NCBI GenBank assembly: GCA_013365365.1
Contig: JABVXU010000096.1
Span: 1 to 64,000, forward strand
Direction of reading: 5' to 3'
Source: Cruorifilaria tuberocauda
Lineage: Eukaryota > Nematoda > Chromadorea > Rhabditida > Onchocercidae
Length of the DNA stretch: 64,000 bases
How positions within the stretch are numbered: the stretch's first letter is position 1; each line of letters starts with the position of its first letter. The notes beneath the pieces were generated by a model that had not been told where the DNA came from, ran no database searches, and saw only the letters and a program-made list of their open reading frames with translations. Below are positions 22,029 through 34,358 of this stretch, one piece after another. The position numbers and the translations under genes are program-made.

Positions 22029-22703
22029 ATGTTGGCATCATTGAATCGTCTAAGTGGAAGTGGTGCTTGTGTTGATTTGAGTTCAATTCTACTCAATTCT
22101 GATTTAAAAGATAATTATGTAAAATGTTGCGAAAGAATGTTATTACAGAATATATTTTAATACAACCAATTTGATGTAAAACTAGCTATCTAAAAATAAT
22201 GAAAAAAAATGTTTTTGTGAAGAAGACCTGTTAGACATGATTAACAAATAGATTAGTTAGTCTGATTAGAATACTTACATTAGTGTGGAATTTTAGAAAT
22301 CTAGATGTGCAGTAGTTTTTATAATGATGATTTTCAATTGTATGAAACTGCTGAAATGCGAATTATTGAAAATTTTCTTCGACAGTAGTTTTCATTTTGA
22401 TTATATAATTATTTGGCAATACACTTGTTTAAAAATTAAGTAATTCTCTTATTATCAAATGATAAGATATTTGATTCAAAATTGCCTTTCTAACAAACTT
22501 TGTAGATTTGACCAGCTAGTTCCTAAATTTGCTGCTGAAAAAAAAAGGATTTATGAATTTTTAAAATGTTTGTTTCTGCATCTATATTCATTTTTTTTAC
22601 TACTAAGCTTTAACTTGTTAGCTTATTATTATCTTTTATGGAATAACTCATTTTTTAAAAATATCTTACAGATTTTCCTACAATTAGTTCCAGGCGAGCC
22701 TGA
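22029..22703 (+). CDS. Candidate small basic protein, three exons
   Basis: Exons 22029-22138, 22506-22567 and 22672-22703 join with matching phases (2, then 1) into a 67-residue protein. Segments read like real protein: MLASLNRLSGSGACVDLSS, FDQLVPKFAAEKKRIYEFLK and a basic end YFPTISSRRA. Donors are non-consensus (GTTATT, GTTTGT) but acceptors are good. Two competing readings exist: exon 3 is also open in phase 0 (giving a longer frame to 22833), and the minus strand of the same exon carries an ATG frame ending in a good donor (22844 leftwards). I do not recognise the product. A helix-forming small subunit is possible from composition, but this is a guess. Confidence 0.35.
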
Positions 22704-22844
22704 AAAAGGATTATGGCAGGATTGGTGTTCCAATCTTTGCAGAAAATTTTGCAGCCTTTTATACTCTATCAACAAAAACTTCCTGGATATTTCTACAAAT
22801 TCATCACTTCCAATATCTATAATAGGTGCATAACTACGATCCAT

Positions 22845-23969
22845 TACTGCTTATTATTTTATTGCTAACCATCTTCCATGCTTTAATGAATGTTTAAAAC
22901 AAACGACCGAGATCTGCAGTGTTTTTTAAATAATTTTATTGAGCTCGACAACAATTAAATTTGTTAAGAAAAATATTTCGAAGACTGAAGATGTAAAAAC
23001 ATTTCCAAACTAAGGTGAAAGGAAATTCAAATTATTAATCAACATATAATTGAATTGAAAGTTAAAAATCCATGACAAAATTTGATCTTTATTTTTAGTA
23101 AAATTCAGATCGTGAACATCCTCCGTGAATATGTACATAATGGAAGTCTTTTAGGAAAGCAGCATTTTAAACTCTTGTCAGTAAACGTTTAAATGAATTC
23201 AGGCGTAGCATTATGGCTATAATTATCGAGGTTAAAAGCGGAATATTTTCATGACTTTAAATGATATCAGTTTTTTGAAAGACATATGTCAAAAATGAAG
23301 TTGAAATTATGCTTTCGATGTAAGATATCGAAATAAGATGCACTTATGATTGGAGCCATAACTGGAGCCAGATGTTTGCCAATGTTGAGCTTTATGATAT
23401 CAATCATAAAGATTTATCATTAACTAGTCCTTATCATCATATTTGTAAAAAGATATGTAATTTCTCAATTTCTATCATCAAAATTGAACACTTTCATTTT
23501 TGTGGTATTTGGAACCGTATAGAAAATTTCCTAATAAACACCAGAAACGATATCTGGAAATTTATGGAAATTGGACCTTAAGTTATAAGATAGTTGGTTG
23601 CATCAAATAATTTTAAACAGTTTTATCTTTACGCAAAATAACTAGCGGATGAGTTAATGTTTTAGCTTGGAAAACCAAAATAAAACTACGAAAGGTCGAA
23701 ATTATCTTGAAGTTGGTACATCAATCGTAGCCCTATTGATATTAAAAAGGAATAGAATTTATAGTTAAGATTTTGCAAAAAAATATCTAATATGTATTTT
23801 GTAAATTTATTGTATTAGGAATCCTGCAATAAGGAGCAAGAATTAGAAGTTAACAATTGATTCTTTGGAATTTGGAATGGAAGTGAAAGCACATTGATGA
23901 ATTCAATTGGTTGTAGGAAATATTGCAGATGTCAAAAATTTATGCAAACAATGAAACTGGTTACCAGCA
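22845..23969. other. Intergenic, possible decayed transporter sequence
   Basis: No supportable exon. If the ABCA remnant to the right was once a full gene, its membrane domain should have been here, but I cannot find any recognisable transmembrane segment of that family. Confidence 0.4.
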
Positions 23970-24695
23970 CAGAAAATGAACTCGATGAAGACATTAAGGT
24001 AAAACATGTACGAATATATTAAGTTCAAAACCAAGTGAGGATCATAGACCGATTGTTAATGATGTGCCGAAGGTACGTTATATTTAGTTTAATCAGTTAT
24101 GGTTACTTTTTGCAATTAAAAATTTGCTAACAATCCAGGAATAATTCTAACGGTTTTTTAGTCCTATGAAGAACAAACACTAACATGCATAATGTTTCAT
24201 TCGAAGTAAAAAATGGTGAATTTTTCGGACCATTAGTTGTGAATGGAGCCGTTAAAACATTCATGTTCCGTTTATTAACCGGACAAGTGTCAGTTTGTGC
24301 TGGAGATGTATTTATTAACAATAAAAGATTTTTTTCCAGAAAATTTCGCATGAAATTCGTATCAGTTAAAAGCAAAAAGAATGAAATTTTGTCCACTTTT
24401 CTATCACTTATTTATAAAGAAATGTTCTCTTAACAATATTTATAAGTACTTTTATATATTCCTTAGAAGCAAATATCCTAATATATTTCTTCGCAAAAGA
24501 ATTCAGCACAGCGATTAAATGCTATTTGTAGGGAAGAACTAAAGGTTTTAGTAAAATTAAAGATTTATTGGATAGAAAAAAATTAAAGAAGCGATAACAT
24601 TTTTTTTACACAGTTTGATCCGTTAAATCCAAAATTAACCGCAAGAGATTATTTCCGTTATTATTCGTTTCTTTGTGCTATAAAAAGAATGATAT
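23970..24695 (+). pseudogene. Decayed ABCA-type transporter, second nucleotide-binding domain
   Basis: Fragments in family order: ELDEDIKVKHVRI (the DEDV segment before the second nucleotide-binding domain), LSSKPSEDHRPIVNDVPK after a one-base frameshift at about 24016-24024, LHNVSFEVKNGEFFGPLVVN and the following LLTGQVSVCAGDVFINNKRF (24188-24330), and QFDPLNPKLTARDYFRYYSF (24612-24671), which is the Q-loop region. In ABCA proteins the Walker A is GVNGAGK(T/S); here it reads VVNGAVKTF, losing the critical glycine. Several stops and frame changes separate the pieces, and no signature LSGG motif, Walker B or membrane domain follows. Loss of function is clear. Whether an intact parent exists elsewhere in the genome cannot be seen. 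Confidence 0.75.
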
Positions 24696-25802
24696 GGATG
24701 TAGTAAGCTATTTTTTTACATATACTGATTATTTTGATGCTACTCTGATCTTATGCTAAACTCAGCAAATTCAATAGACGCAACATAAAAAGAGTCGAAT
24801 GAATACAATATATCCTGTCATAGCTTCGATTGCACATATGTTGGTACATGAATTACTAATTTACGGATTAACTACACTTACTCCGTTAATAAGCACCGCT
24901 TAGCCACTAATTTCCATAATACTGTGAAAAGTCCCATGTTCCAACCTTCTTTCGAAATTTCTCCAGTAATTACTCATTTAAATTGTAAATATATATGTGA
25001 AGTTTTCAGCTAGGAGTTGAATGAACCATCAACTTATCTAATTATGCTCGAAGTTAAATGATAATTTCAAACTGAAAGTATTATTTCAAGAAATACAACA
25101 AATTTACACCGTATTTCTAATAATAATCTGCCGAAGCATTCATTTTCACTTACCTCTGATGTGCGCCGTCATTTTGAAGTTTTGTTTTTGTAACGTAAAT
25201 AATTGAAAGTTGACACTCAATGCCCAATCTTCTTTTTTTAATTTTTTGAAATTCTTAATTGAAATTTTAATTGCTTTACATAATATATCTCTGAATCGAG
25301 TCATTTTTCTCATTAATAAATGACTTCATAAGAATTATCAGTGATTATTATAATTAGAATTTACTATTATCATTATGTTTTTTTTTCTTTAAATTTATTT
25401 CATATAAAATTAAATTTTATACTGTGCAAATATTATCATATAAGAGATGCGAGACATTACTTTACCAAACAGTGTGTCGAAGCTACAAAATAAGAGACAA
25501 CGCGAGTTGTAGTTTGTGATGAATACCTATCCCTGACAGAACATTTTTTTCAAGCTTTAACTTAATGAAATTGGTATTCTTATCTTTCAACTGAGTTATA
25601 TATTAACTTCCTAAGAATTCTCAAGTTTGCTTGTAAATGATAAGTTTAATTGTTACAATAATGACAAAAGTTTAAGCTAATAAAACTATAATCTCATATC
25701 TTAACTTCGCTTTATCCAGATCTCTTTACATGTTATTAATCTTTCTTCAAAAAAGAAAATGTTGAGAAAAAAAATGAGTTATTGCAACAACAACAGTCAT
25801 CA
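24696..25802. other. AT-rich intergenic, no gene seen
   Basis: Gap between the ABCA remnant and the 3' end of the innexin gene. No coding exon, repeat family or RNA gene recognised. Confidence 0.6.
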
Positions 25803-28800
25803 TCATGCATTTTTTCGGATAACTGGACCAAAAGCATTAATACCTCCAGGCCGTAATTTCGTGCAAGAAGGTACATCACCGACAAAATCCTACAAATAGT
25901 ATAAATATTATTGGTAGCTTGTAGCGAACATTTTATCTAAAAAATTCTTTTGTCAACGTGCGATATTTATGAAGAGAAGTATTACGTATTATTATCCAAG
26001 TTTGCAGTGCTTCGATTTATATCCCTAACTCCTTTATTTACCCTTATAGCGAGTTAATCGATTGAGAATTAATGAACCAATTTCTCCTCCAAAATGGCAA
26101 TACTCACTTGGTCATTGCATGTTTCATCTTGAACACAAGGATCCCTAGAAAAAGCTGCTATAGCACATTGAATTTAATATTAGTCTACGAGATGAAAATT
26201 TCATCGCTGTAGCTCTGGAAAACTCTACTTATTAGAATGGGAAATTTTTTTAAATACACTATAAAAAATTCCATTTTTGTTAATAATAACAGTAATAAAA
26301 ATTTTGAAGTTTCACTTTTGTAACTTCAGTGATAAGTTACTGGAGACACATGCATTGTTAAACGGTATTCTAACATTCTAATTTTATACGGTGTACAGTA
26401 CCTGTTTGTACAACCGATCTTTTTCTACCTTCACTTAAAAAATATATCTAACAGTTAAATTGTCCAATTTTGTAGATTAAGCAAAGAATCAGTGAATACT
26501 TAATGAATCTCTCAAAATAACAAAAATTCCAAAAACAATTGATGTACAAACCTGTTACATTTGTCCACAATGAACCAAATTTCACGTGTGAGATCGCTTG
26601 CAATCAACCCATTCACACGGTTCTTTATAAACGATAACAATAATATTCCATCCAGACGGAGAACATTTTCAGCAAAATTTAATAAAGAGCGTTTAACTTT
26701 CGCATCAATGTAGCTTCCATTAGCCTAAGAGCCGTAAGATGAAAGAATTATAATGAAGTGCTCCATAATTTTAATCTGAATATGAATTATAAGATTTTAT
26801 GAAACTTGAGAAAATTTTTAGAAAACGGAAATACCTGTAACAGAGATAATACTCGCGTATAATGCAAATAAGGACAAAGCAAAAGTAGCATAGAATTTAT
26901 CATACTGATTGCATCAATCAGCACCAGTAGAGAAAGCCAGAACCAGAGTGCCACGTATAATTTTTCATTCAGTACATTGATCATTAGAACGCATTGCATC
27001 GTATGAGTATTTACCTGGCCAATTTGCTGAAATCCTTGAAATTATTATAGCAAATAACAGTCAATAAACGCTATTCATCAAGACTACTCATGTTAATTTA
27101 TATAATTTAATCTTATTCATTATTCAGTCTTATTCAGTCTATTAAGCACAGGATGAGATTTGTTGATATGATAGACAGTTACCACTGCAAATAAACCTTT
27201 TTTCAATCCTTCTTTAAGAGTGTCTACCGAATCCTACCGTTTATGTTAAAAAAAACTCAGCGCCCTGCATTAAAAGTAATTCATTCTACAGTATATGTGA
27301 CTTAAATAGAAATATTATTAAAAGGCCAAACAACCATAAAATAGAAATATTATTAAAAGGCCAAACAACCATACAGCAATTTTGACATCGCAGAATGTTA
27401 CTCGTGGAAATATACCCGATGTTTTCCAGTCATTACCTTTAAGAATTTCCTCCATAAACTAAAATCACAAATTGGACATTCGTGAAGAAAGAATTATTCT
27501 ACACATTTTTGAAAATTTTTTAATTTTGGTAAAAATATGAGAAAATTAATGGAAAGTAAGAAACTGGAACTTACTCGGTAGCCCCATAGCAAACATCCAT
27601 CACCTACGAAATTATTTATAAGTAAGACTTGACAGAAGCAACTGCCGAAATAGAACCATTTCACAAGCACGTAAAAGTGATAAGCCGAACAACATTGTGC
27701 AGTCTGTCTTTAAAAAAAACCCTTAGAAGTTATAAATTTTAATGAGAAAATTAGTTAACAGCAATTTCGTTGTGAGTTATGATATACTTTATTTTATACT
27801 GAAGGCCTCTGCTGCGTACTTTAATATATTACACGTTTCCTTCTGCTATAAGATGATGGCTATAACGTTCAGCGGATAAATCATGTTTGAACTAGCAACT
27901 TAGAGTCAACGCAGTGAGTAAAAGTCACCTTAAAAATCAACTATTCAATCTTACCTTTTCTGCTTATATTTGATATATCCAACAGCAAAGTGAGCAACTT
28001 TCCTGAGATGCTTCTCACGAATTGACAATGTCGTAATAGATGGTAATTTCATTGCTTCTTCTACGACAGAACGCATATCCAAATCTATATCATATTTTAA
28101 TTCAAATCCGAGAAATAACTGATGAGATACATTTAGTAGAAAGAAGGATACGTAAAACTATTGTTTTACGAAGTTAATACTTTCTTCAATGTTACTGAGT
28201 CTTGCACATGTTTCAATTAATCTGTTAAATTATATTTCAAATCAAACAGAAGGGATGGAGTAGTTATTAAATAACAAAATAGGCATGCTATTTCATCAAG
28301 GTTTAACGGTGAAGGAAAAGTCGATACTACTTACCATGCACTATTATAATAATGTTCCATAGAAATTTTGGTAAATAGCAAAGTAAAGCCTGAAGCAGTA
28401 ATACATAAGGTACCCACTGCAACAAAGAATTTCGTTAAAACTAGTAGCGATGCGTACAATTATATAATTTTATCAATTTTATCATATAAAAAAACTAAAC
28501 TTTATTTTAAATTTGATTAAGTTTCATATAACATGCTATCAATGGTTCGTAGTGAAAAAATTCACCTGATAATAGACAATTTCTTCTTTATAAATATTTG
28601 TCGCTTCACCTTTCACAATAGTTTTGCTTGCATTCACCATATATGTGTTGCTTACAAAACAATAATCTTGTACATAACTAACCCATGTGTCTGCAATCAT
28701 ATCAAGTTGGAATCCAATTCAAAATCTATTACTAAAAGTAATGTGACAGCTTGAGAGATGTTTGTAACAATGACATTATGTCCAAGAAATGAAAATATGC

Positions 28801-29288
28801 AAACAACAACTTTACCTTCAATGTTTTATCCAAATAAACTAATCTTTTTCTCATGAGTGTATTCTTTACTAATAATTCTTACTTCATTTTTATGTGCAAT
28901 TTTAACTTCATCCCTACCGTTTTAGTTTAAGAACTACAAAATGTTTATGTCATCCGTTAAGGCGTAAATTTTTATTTAAAAATTGGATAACAATTTCAAT
29001 CACTGCTATAAAAATAGAAATACAAATCAAAATATCGTTCGTTAGCTTACAATTTACATCTGAAGAAATTTTGCATGCAGACTAAAGAAACAAAGGCTAA
29101 CCTGGAAAATGCGTAGGTACCATACATTGAATTGCAGTACCGAAATGTTGTTTTGCACCTGTAAGTGTTGCCATAAATATGAGAAGGCCCACTGTATACA
29201 CATAATTTAAGCGATCCACGAAATCATCTACAGAATCCGAATGTGCTGCTATAAATTTGCTTGCTATTTGTTCAGGCCATACAAACAT
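25803..29288 (-). CDS. Innexin gap-junction channel subunit
   Basis: Four-pass membrane protein forming invertebrate gap junctions and hemichannels. Ten exons, all phases agree: 29102-29288, 28566-28690, 28335-28416, 27955-28084, 27575-27707, 27375-27458, 26835-27026, 26552-26724, 26108-26144, 25803-25889; 409 aa. TM1 lies after DDFVDRLNYVYTVGLL; first extracellular loop has AIQCMVPTHFP and DYCFVSNTYM; the innexin signature is YYQWVPYV; TM3 is in VKWFYFGSCFCQVLLI; second loop has FPRVTFCD and TMQCVLMINVLNEK; TM4 follows in LYVALWFWLSLLVLI. The 37-base exon 9 (DPCVQDETCND) is needed to keep the frame. The ATG at 29288 gives MFVWPEQIASKF; the longer frame upstream lacks support. C. elegans has over 20 innexins and I cannot name the orthologue. 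Confidence 0.95.
27304..27373. repeat. Perfect 35-bp tandem duplication at an innexin donor
   Basis: The 35-base unit at 27304-27338 is repeated exactly at 27339-27373. The right copy ends inside the GT of the donor of innexin exon 6 (exon end 27375), so the duplication makes up the first ~70 bases of intron 6. Confidence 0.9.
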
Positions 29289-29860
29289 TTTCTTTTCTTT
29301 TCTAAAATATACTTGAATCAAGATTTGCATTTGTATTACAGAAGCCTAATAATAGGATAAAAAAATTAAAGTGATTGATTTATAGCAAATCTATAAAATT
29401 AAAATATTAACGTGCGCATATGAAATGCAACAATATCCCAATATATTAGGAATATTCTCTAGTATATTAAACGTCTAAACAAGACAATAGATTTCAAATT
29501 TGTGAAGAACCCATCAAAGCTAGTTTACAATCTATCTATTCTGCAAACATTAAATCTATTCTGCAGAAAAAGTAAATAAATCAATTGATTGTCATGAAAG
29601 GATAGCTCTTAGACGTAGCACCAGAGGTCCCAATCGTGTCTTTCACACGCCCTTCCCTAACTGATAACACTTCTGATTTACTGAGGCTTACTAGTCCAGC
29701 GTAGTCCAAGGTCTAATGCACGTAATCCACTTCATATATAAATATGTCCCGCTAATAAGAAAAATGAGAAAAAATGAGAATGGAACAAGTACGAAGTTGA
29801 GGAAACTCGCAAACAAACGCCTTTGGACTGTTTGCATACCGCATTGTTAAGAAGGGACTT

Positions 29861-29900
29861 GGAGATGGTAGAAGGTAGAAGATGGTAGGGATGGTAGAAG
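29861..29900. repeat. Polypurine GATGGTAGAAG repeat
   Basis: Imperfect copies of GATGGTAGAAG/GGTAGAAG in a 40-base purine-rich run, about 570 bases upstream of the innexin start. Simple-sequence expansion; any regulatory role is unknown. Confidence 0.6.
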
Positions 29901-30220
29901 AAAGCGAACATACGTATATCAACGTACGTAGTATGACGTTATAATAAAAATGTCAGTAAGGATAATTCTACGGTTTGGAATGATAAGAGAGGCAATCATT
30001 CTCTCATTTAATCTGGTGGACTTCTGAACAAACTTTCTGAGAGATATACAACGGTATCCTCTCGAATTTGCGTATCTTCTCTGCAGTCTTCATCATATGT
30101 CAAGACTTCTCTGCCATAATGCGTATTATTCAGGTATCGCGATATATTTATAACTTGTTATTGAGAAATTAATTTAAATGACATAGCAACGAGTTTATGA
30201 GAGTTCGTTACATTTAATGA

Positions 30221-30468
30221 ATGAATTTAGTAGTATCGATAAAGTTCATATAATCTTCCGTTACCTTTTTATCCAATCTAACACAGTGCACCTGAACAAT
30301 ATGCTATAAGGAAGTTAGACTGAACTATTAAAACAGTTGTTATTCCTTATTTTCTTCTTCATAGCTATCATAACTCATGAATATGTTAATTTATTACAGA
30401 ATGCTCGGAGAAGTGAAGCGCATATAGACTCATTTAATTTTGGATTTCGTGATAGACAATTAGATTGA
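30221..30468 (+). CDS. Candidate secreted peptide precursor, or 5' end of a secreted gene
   Basis: Exon 30221-30229 (ATG AAT TTA, donor GTAGTA) plus 30337-30468 (acceptor AACAG) gives a 46-residue product starting MNLLLFLIFFFIAIITHEY, an excellent signal-peptide shape, followed by a short chain containing the dibasic NARRSEAH and SFNFGFRDRQLD. The dibasic site and short mature peptide recall neuropeptide-like precursors, but there is no amidation glycine before a dibasic and no known family motif. Alternatively a donor within exon 2 (after HEY, GTTAAT, phase 0) could join it to the phase-0 exon at 31181, making one longer secreted protein. The tiny first exon is weakly supported. Confidence 0.35.
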
Positions 30469-30471
30469 TAC

Positions 30472-31093
30472 TTAACTCACTTTGCTTTCCTTATTTAAAA
30501 ACTTGCGCTCTTTTAGTGTCAGATCCAGATCTCTTGATGTATATTCTAGCAGTGTGAATACTTTCTGCAGTTCACTCTCGGTTAAAAATCTGCTCATTAA
30601 TCGCGGTCTACCATCACTGCGTAAATCCTCAAACCCGTAAGATACCAAAACTTTAAATTCTATCTTTTAAAAAATTACAATTAATTTTTAGAAATTTGAG
30701 ATGCGACAAATTTCTTCTTTTTCAGTTTTCCGAACTTTGGTTATCTAAAATTGCTAAAGATTTTTTACCATTGTAAAATGAAAATTTCGAAAATATTATG
30801 TGGATATTCAAATGCGCTTTAAAATAGGTCTTTTCTTTACCATCGAATCTCGAATTTCTTGCTTAGTTGATGATTTACAGTACAAATCAACCAGACTGCA
30901 GGATGTAAAGAAGTATATATAGACAGTGATAGAAACTGCTATGAATAAGATTAAAGTGGGCATGAAAACCAACACTGCATACCAAATCTAAAATTGCACA
31001 TCTTTCAGTAATTCTACTTTATTCTAGAAAATAAAACTATCATATTTAATAATAGCTATTCAAATGTTCTAGCACAATACATGAACTATCCAT
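30472..31093 (-). CDS. Unrecognised single-pass membrane protein
   Basis: Two strong exons: 30841-30987, encoding the hydrophobic WYAVLVFMPTLILFIAVSIT and then TSCSLVDLYCKSSTKQEIRD, and 30481-30627, encoding RPRLMSRFLTESELQKVF and LEYTSRDLDLTLKERKFLNK. Both are 147 bases and phase 0. A short first exon (31076-31093, MDSSCI) would supply the ATG; its donor (GTGCTA) is weak. Without further splicing the frame ends VS-stop at 30472 (about 106 aa). A further good minus-strand terminal exon at 30008-30153 (HYGREVLTYDEDC … YLSESLFRSPPD) has phase 1 and does not join exon 3 directly, so either a small exon is missing or it belongs elsewhere. Topology suggests an N-terminal membrane anchor and a charged cytoplasmic tail. 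Family unknown. Confidence 0.5.
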
Positions 31094-31180
31094 TATTGTA
31101 TCTGTAATTAGCCAGTACAATTGAGTATTAGCTTGAATAGGATTTCGTGAATTACAAGACATTCAAATTGTACTTTTCAG

Positions 31181-31694
31181 ATTGATTTTTATGACCGCGA
31201 TAAAGTGCTATTTACGAACCCAATAATTGAGGAACAGATAAGCCATATATTTCCTTCCAGCCGCTCTTCAGCTCAGTTCAACTTAGAAAGTAAGTTACAA
31301 TCCTGTTATTTCGTTCCTAGTAATAGTACTAACTTGTACAAATCATCTTCAAATCTCATTATCTGTTTTCTACAATGTTCATGCCTTGCATAACGTTTTT
31401 GTGCTGGAGATGATTTTTTTGTAACCTTCACCTTCCAGTCTCTCTTTTAAAAGATCATATGATTTCAAGATTTTCGCATTGTGAAGAAAAGCGAAATAAA
31501 GGATAGTTGGTTTCAGAAGGAAATGGAGTTTGTATTTTTCGGAAGATGGATTGCATAAAGAATCAAAATAAGTATTTATTTCTAATGAAAATGTTATTTG
31601 AAATGAATTATTTCATTTCAGAAGATGGGAAATGAATACATACAACTCAACCAAAATCGACAGAAACACAAAAGAGATAAGTAGTAAAGTATAA
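31181..31694 (+). CDS. Exon chain of an unrecognised gene, 5' end missing
   Basis: Three exons with consensus acceptors (TTTTCAG, GTTTCAG, ATTTCAG) and agreeing phases: 31181-31289, 31517-31571, 31622-31694, ending at a TAA. The 78 residues include IDFYDRDKVLFTNPIIEEQI, KGNGVCIFRKMDCIKNQNK and RWEMNTYNSTKIDRNTKEIS. The chain starts in phase 0 and needs an upstream exon; the signal-peptide exon at 30337 (donor after HEY) fits. If so, the minus-strand membrane gene at 30472-31093 lies inside its intron. No motif recognised. Confidence 0.45.
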
Positions 31695-34358
31695 TAAATC
31701 GAAACATAGTATTTAGAGAATATACCCAATATTCGAATACATAAAAACTTTTAGTAACAATAGCAAAGTTCTTTAGTTACAAAACTCTGATTTGGCCATC
31801 AGCGAAACTTGCTCATACTGCTTCGAAACGTATTCATGAATGAAATTCCAATCACAATAATATAGATAACATCGTCAATATCATATTATCATATTTTTGT
31901 AATTAAAGATAACTCATTTATAATATAAAGACACTGTCAAAAATTTTTCTTTTTTTTAAAACAAACCCTTATCTATCGTCAATTTTTATTCAAATATTAC
32001 ACATTTCTCGTGGTAAAATACCACACAAATTTGATATATCACACAAACGTCAAAATTTTATTCAGTATAATTATATTATCTTGTGAAAATAATATAATTT
32101 AATGAAATATCTCAAATATCCTGGTAAATTGTTTAATTCTCTGCTGAAATTTTTGTTCCATGTGCAAGATCTGGCGCTTAGTATAGGACTAAAAGTATAA
32201 GACAAGTAAATCAGAATGCGAGGGTTACATAGGGCTGACATGAATTTAAAGTATATAGATACGAAAAGTAAAAGATGAAAATGAAAGAGATGAAGTCAAA
32301 CCAGGCAAAATATTACAAAACGGCACGTAACAGAAATGACCCCTAAATTTTGATTGAACTTGGGAATCTTCTCATATGAAAAAAAAAGTGGAAAATACTG
32401 CAATATAAACTGTACAATAATTATAAAAACATATTGGAATAGATCATTTTTCAGAAATTTCAATGCTTCAAAAAATATTGGATTTATTGGAAATAATTTT
32501 CGCACAAACAAAAGATTTGCAATACTTAACAAAACAACAGTGACATTTGACAAATCTTTTTAAACAACAACAATTTAATTAAAAAATTTATCACAATTTT
32601 GAAAGTTACAATAAAGTAGGTAAACCTTTCGTTTGATTGTGAAACTATCTAATTGTGTTCTGATAATCTGTCTTCTAGCGCTTATTTAGGATTGATATTT
32701 TTAATCGATTTAAAAAACAAACGTTTCACTCATACTAAATTAAGTTAGAGCTAGTCGCATTTCGCTTCCTAAATGATGATGAAAAGTGTTCTCCCATCTT
32801 TTATATAAAACGGCAATTTTTTAATATATTAGGATGAATAAAATGAGAGAAATGAGGAACTAACTGTATATAATATTATTTACAAAAAGTCATTTTGAAA
32901 TAAGCAAAAAAAAGGATATTAATATGAAAAATCATTATAACGACTTTTATAAAAAATGCTCAAATTAGCTTCTGCTTTTTTTTAAATTCTGCTATCGCTT
33001 TAGAAGAGAGCAGATATTGTCAGCGAGTTCCTTTCTGATACATTTTATTAACATTCAACTGTAGATTTTTGTAAAAATAATTGAATCATTTTCACATTTT
33101 CTCTCCGAATCAGCGTTTATGCAAGTGATGTGTTAGAAAAAAAGAACAATTAATGAAAGCCTGAAACATTAGTTCTAGAATCTTTGATAATTTCGTAAGT
33201 TTTTTCGATTTTCAAATAATATTTGCTAGGACCTTCTTGAACTTTCAATAAAATACTTTACGTATTTCCTTCACTCATGACTTGTTTTAATTAATCTTTA
33301 TCTCAATTTTATGTATTACTATAATTTCATGTACCTTACTTTAATTCTCAGCTGATGTCATTAATATTTCAATGATTTAAATTAAACGATAATCAAGTCA
33401 TCCAATTGATCTGTGCAAACGCTTTGTAAAAGCAGCAGTTGTAACTAATTTTCACCGACCATACTAACTTCATAGCTAAAGTTTGTATCGTTTTGAATTA
33501 AAAAATTCAACACATCAATTTTATCTGATAAAATGTTGATTGAAAACATAAGAACATGCCTACTTTTCAACCATACATTAGATTACTCTCTGCAATAAAC
33601 TTTACTTTTTCAATTTTTTGCCATCGAATAATTATAAAAAATATAATTTAAGTCAAATACTGTTCCCGTTTGAAAAAGTAAAAAGGTAAGCATAACCTTA
33701 AAATTACAGTAGTTTGAACATCATTCAGAAGTTTTTTAGTGAACAAGTTACGATCATGATTACTAGAAAGATTATAATCAGTAAATAATTAATATAAGTT
33801 GGATTTTGGATGTTGATCGGGCGGTGAATTTTCATTTTTTTCAGTAGGATTTAATTTTCATTAGCATTCTCTCATCAGATCATAATCGTTCTACCCTTGT
33901 TGTCGATGATATTGACATCTGCATGCTTAACAAAGATATTGCAATTGCTGTTTGATCAGACTTCCAATCCAATTCCAATGTTTCTTCATTGCATGTCCAT
34001 GTTTGTACGAATACAATTTTTTGAAAATAAACAGTAAAAATTTGGAAAACGATCAGACTAATATATAGAATATCAATTAAAATTAAAATATCGAAATTTA
34101 TTACTTAACGAAAATCAAATGTCGAAATCCACCTTTTTTCCGCTTTCAATAAGTATCTTTGCTAATAACAGAGGATTCATGGAATAAAAATATATGATTT
34201 TAGCGGCTATGTTCTTATTTAACAGATTTTTTGATAAACTATTGGTAAAATTGAGGAAAAGCAAATAATAAACTTGCTTCGAGAAAATATTCATGAAGGA
34301 AAAGAAGTAATATATTGCTTCAATTCAATCGAATAATCAAATACAATATATATTCAGA
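31695..34358. other. Gene-poor AT-rich stretch
   Basis: No coherent exon chain. The minus-strand frame 32296-32553 is hydrophobic but has no ATG and no clear acceptor. Many A/T homopolymers. Confidence 0.5.

Noticed and set aside
32296..32553. Hydrophobic 85-codon minus-strand frame resembling membrane segments
   Set aside because: No ATG, no acceptor, no neighbouring exon that joins; AT-rich DNA readily encodes Phe/Ile/Leu runs.
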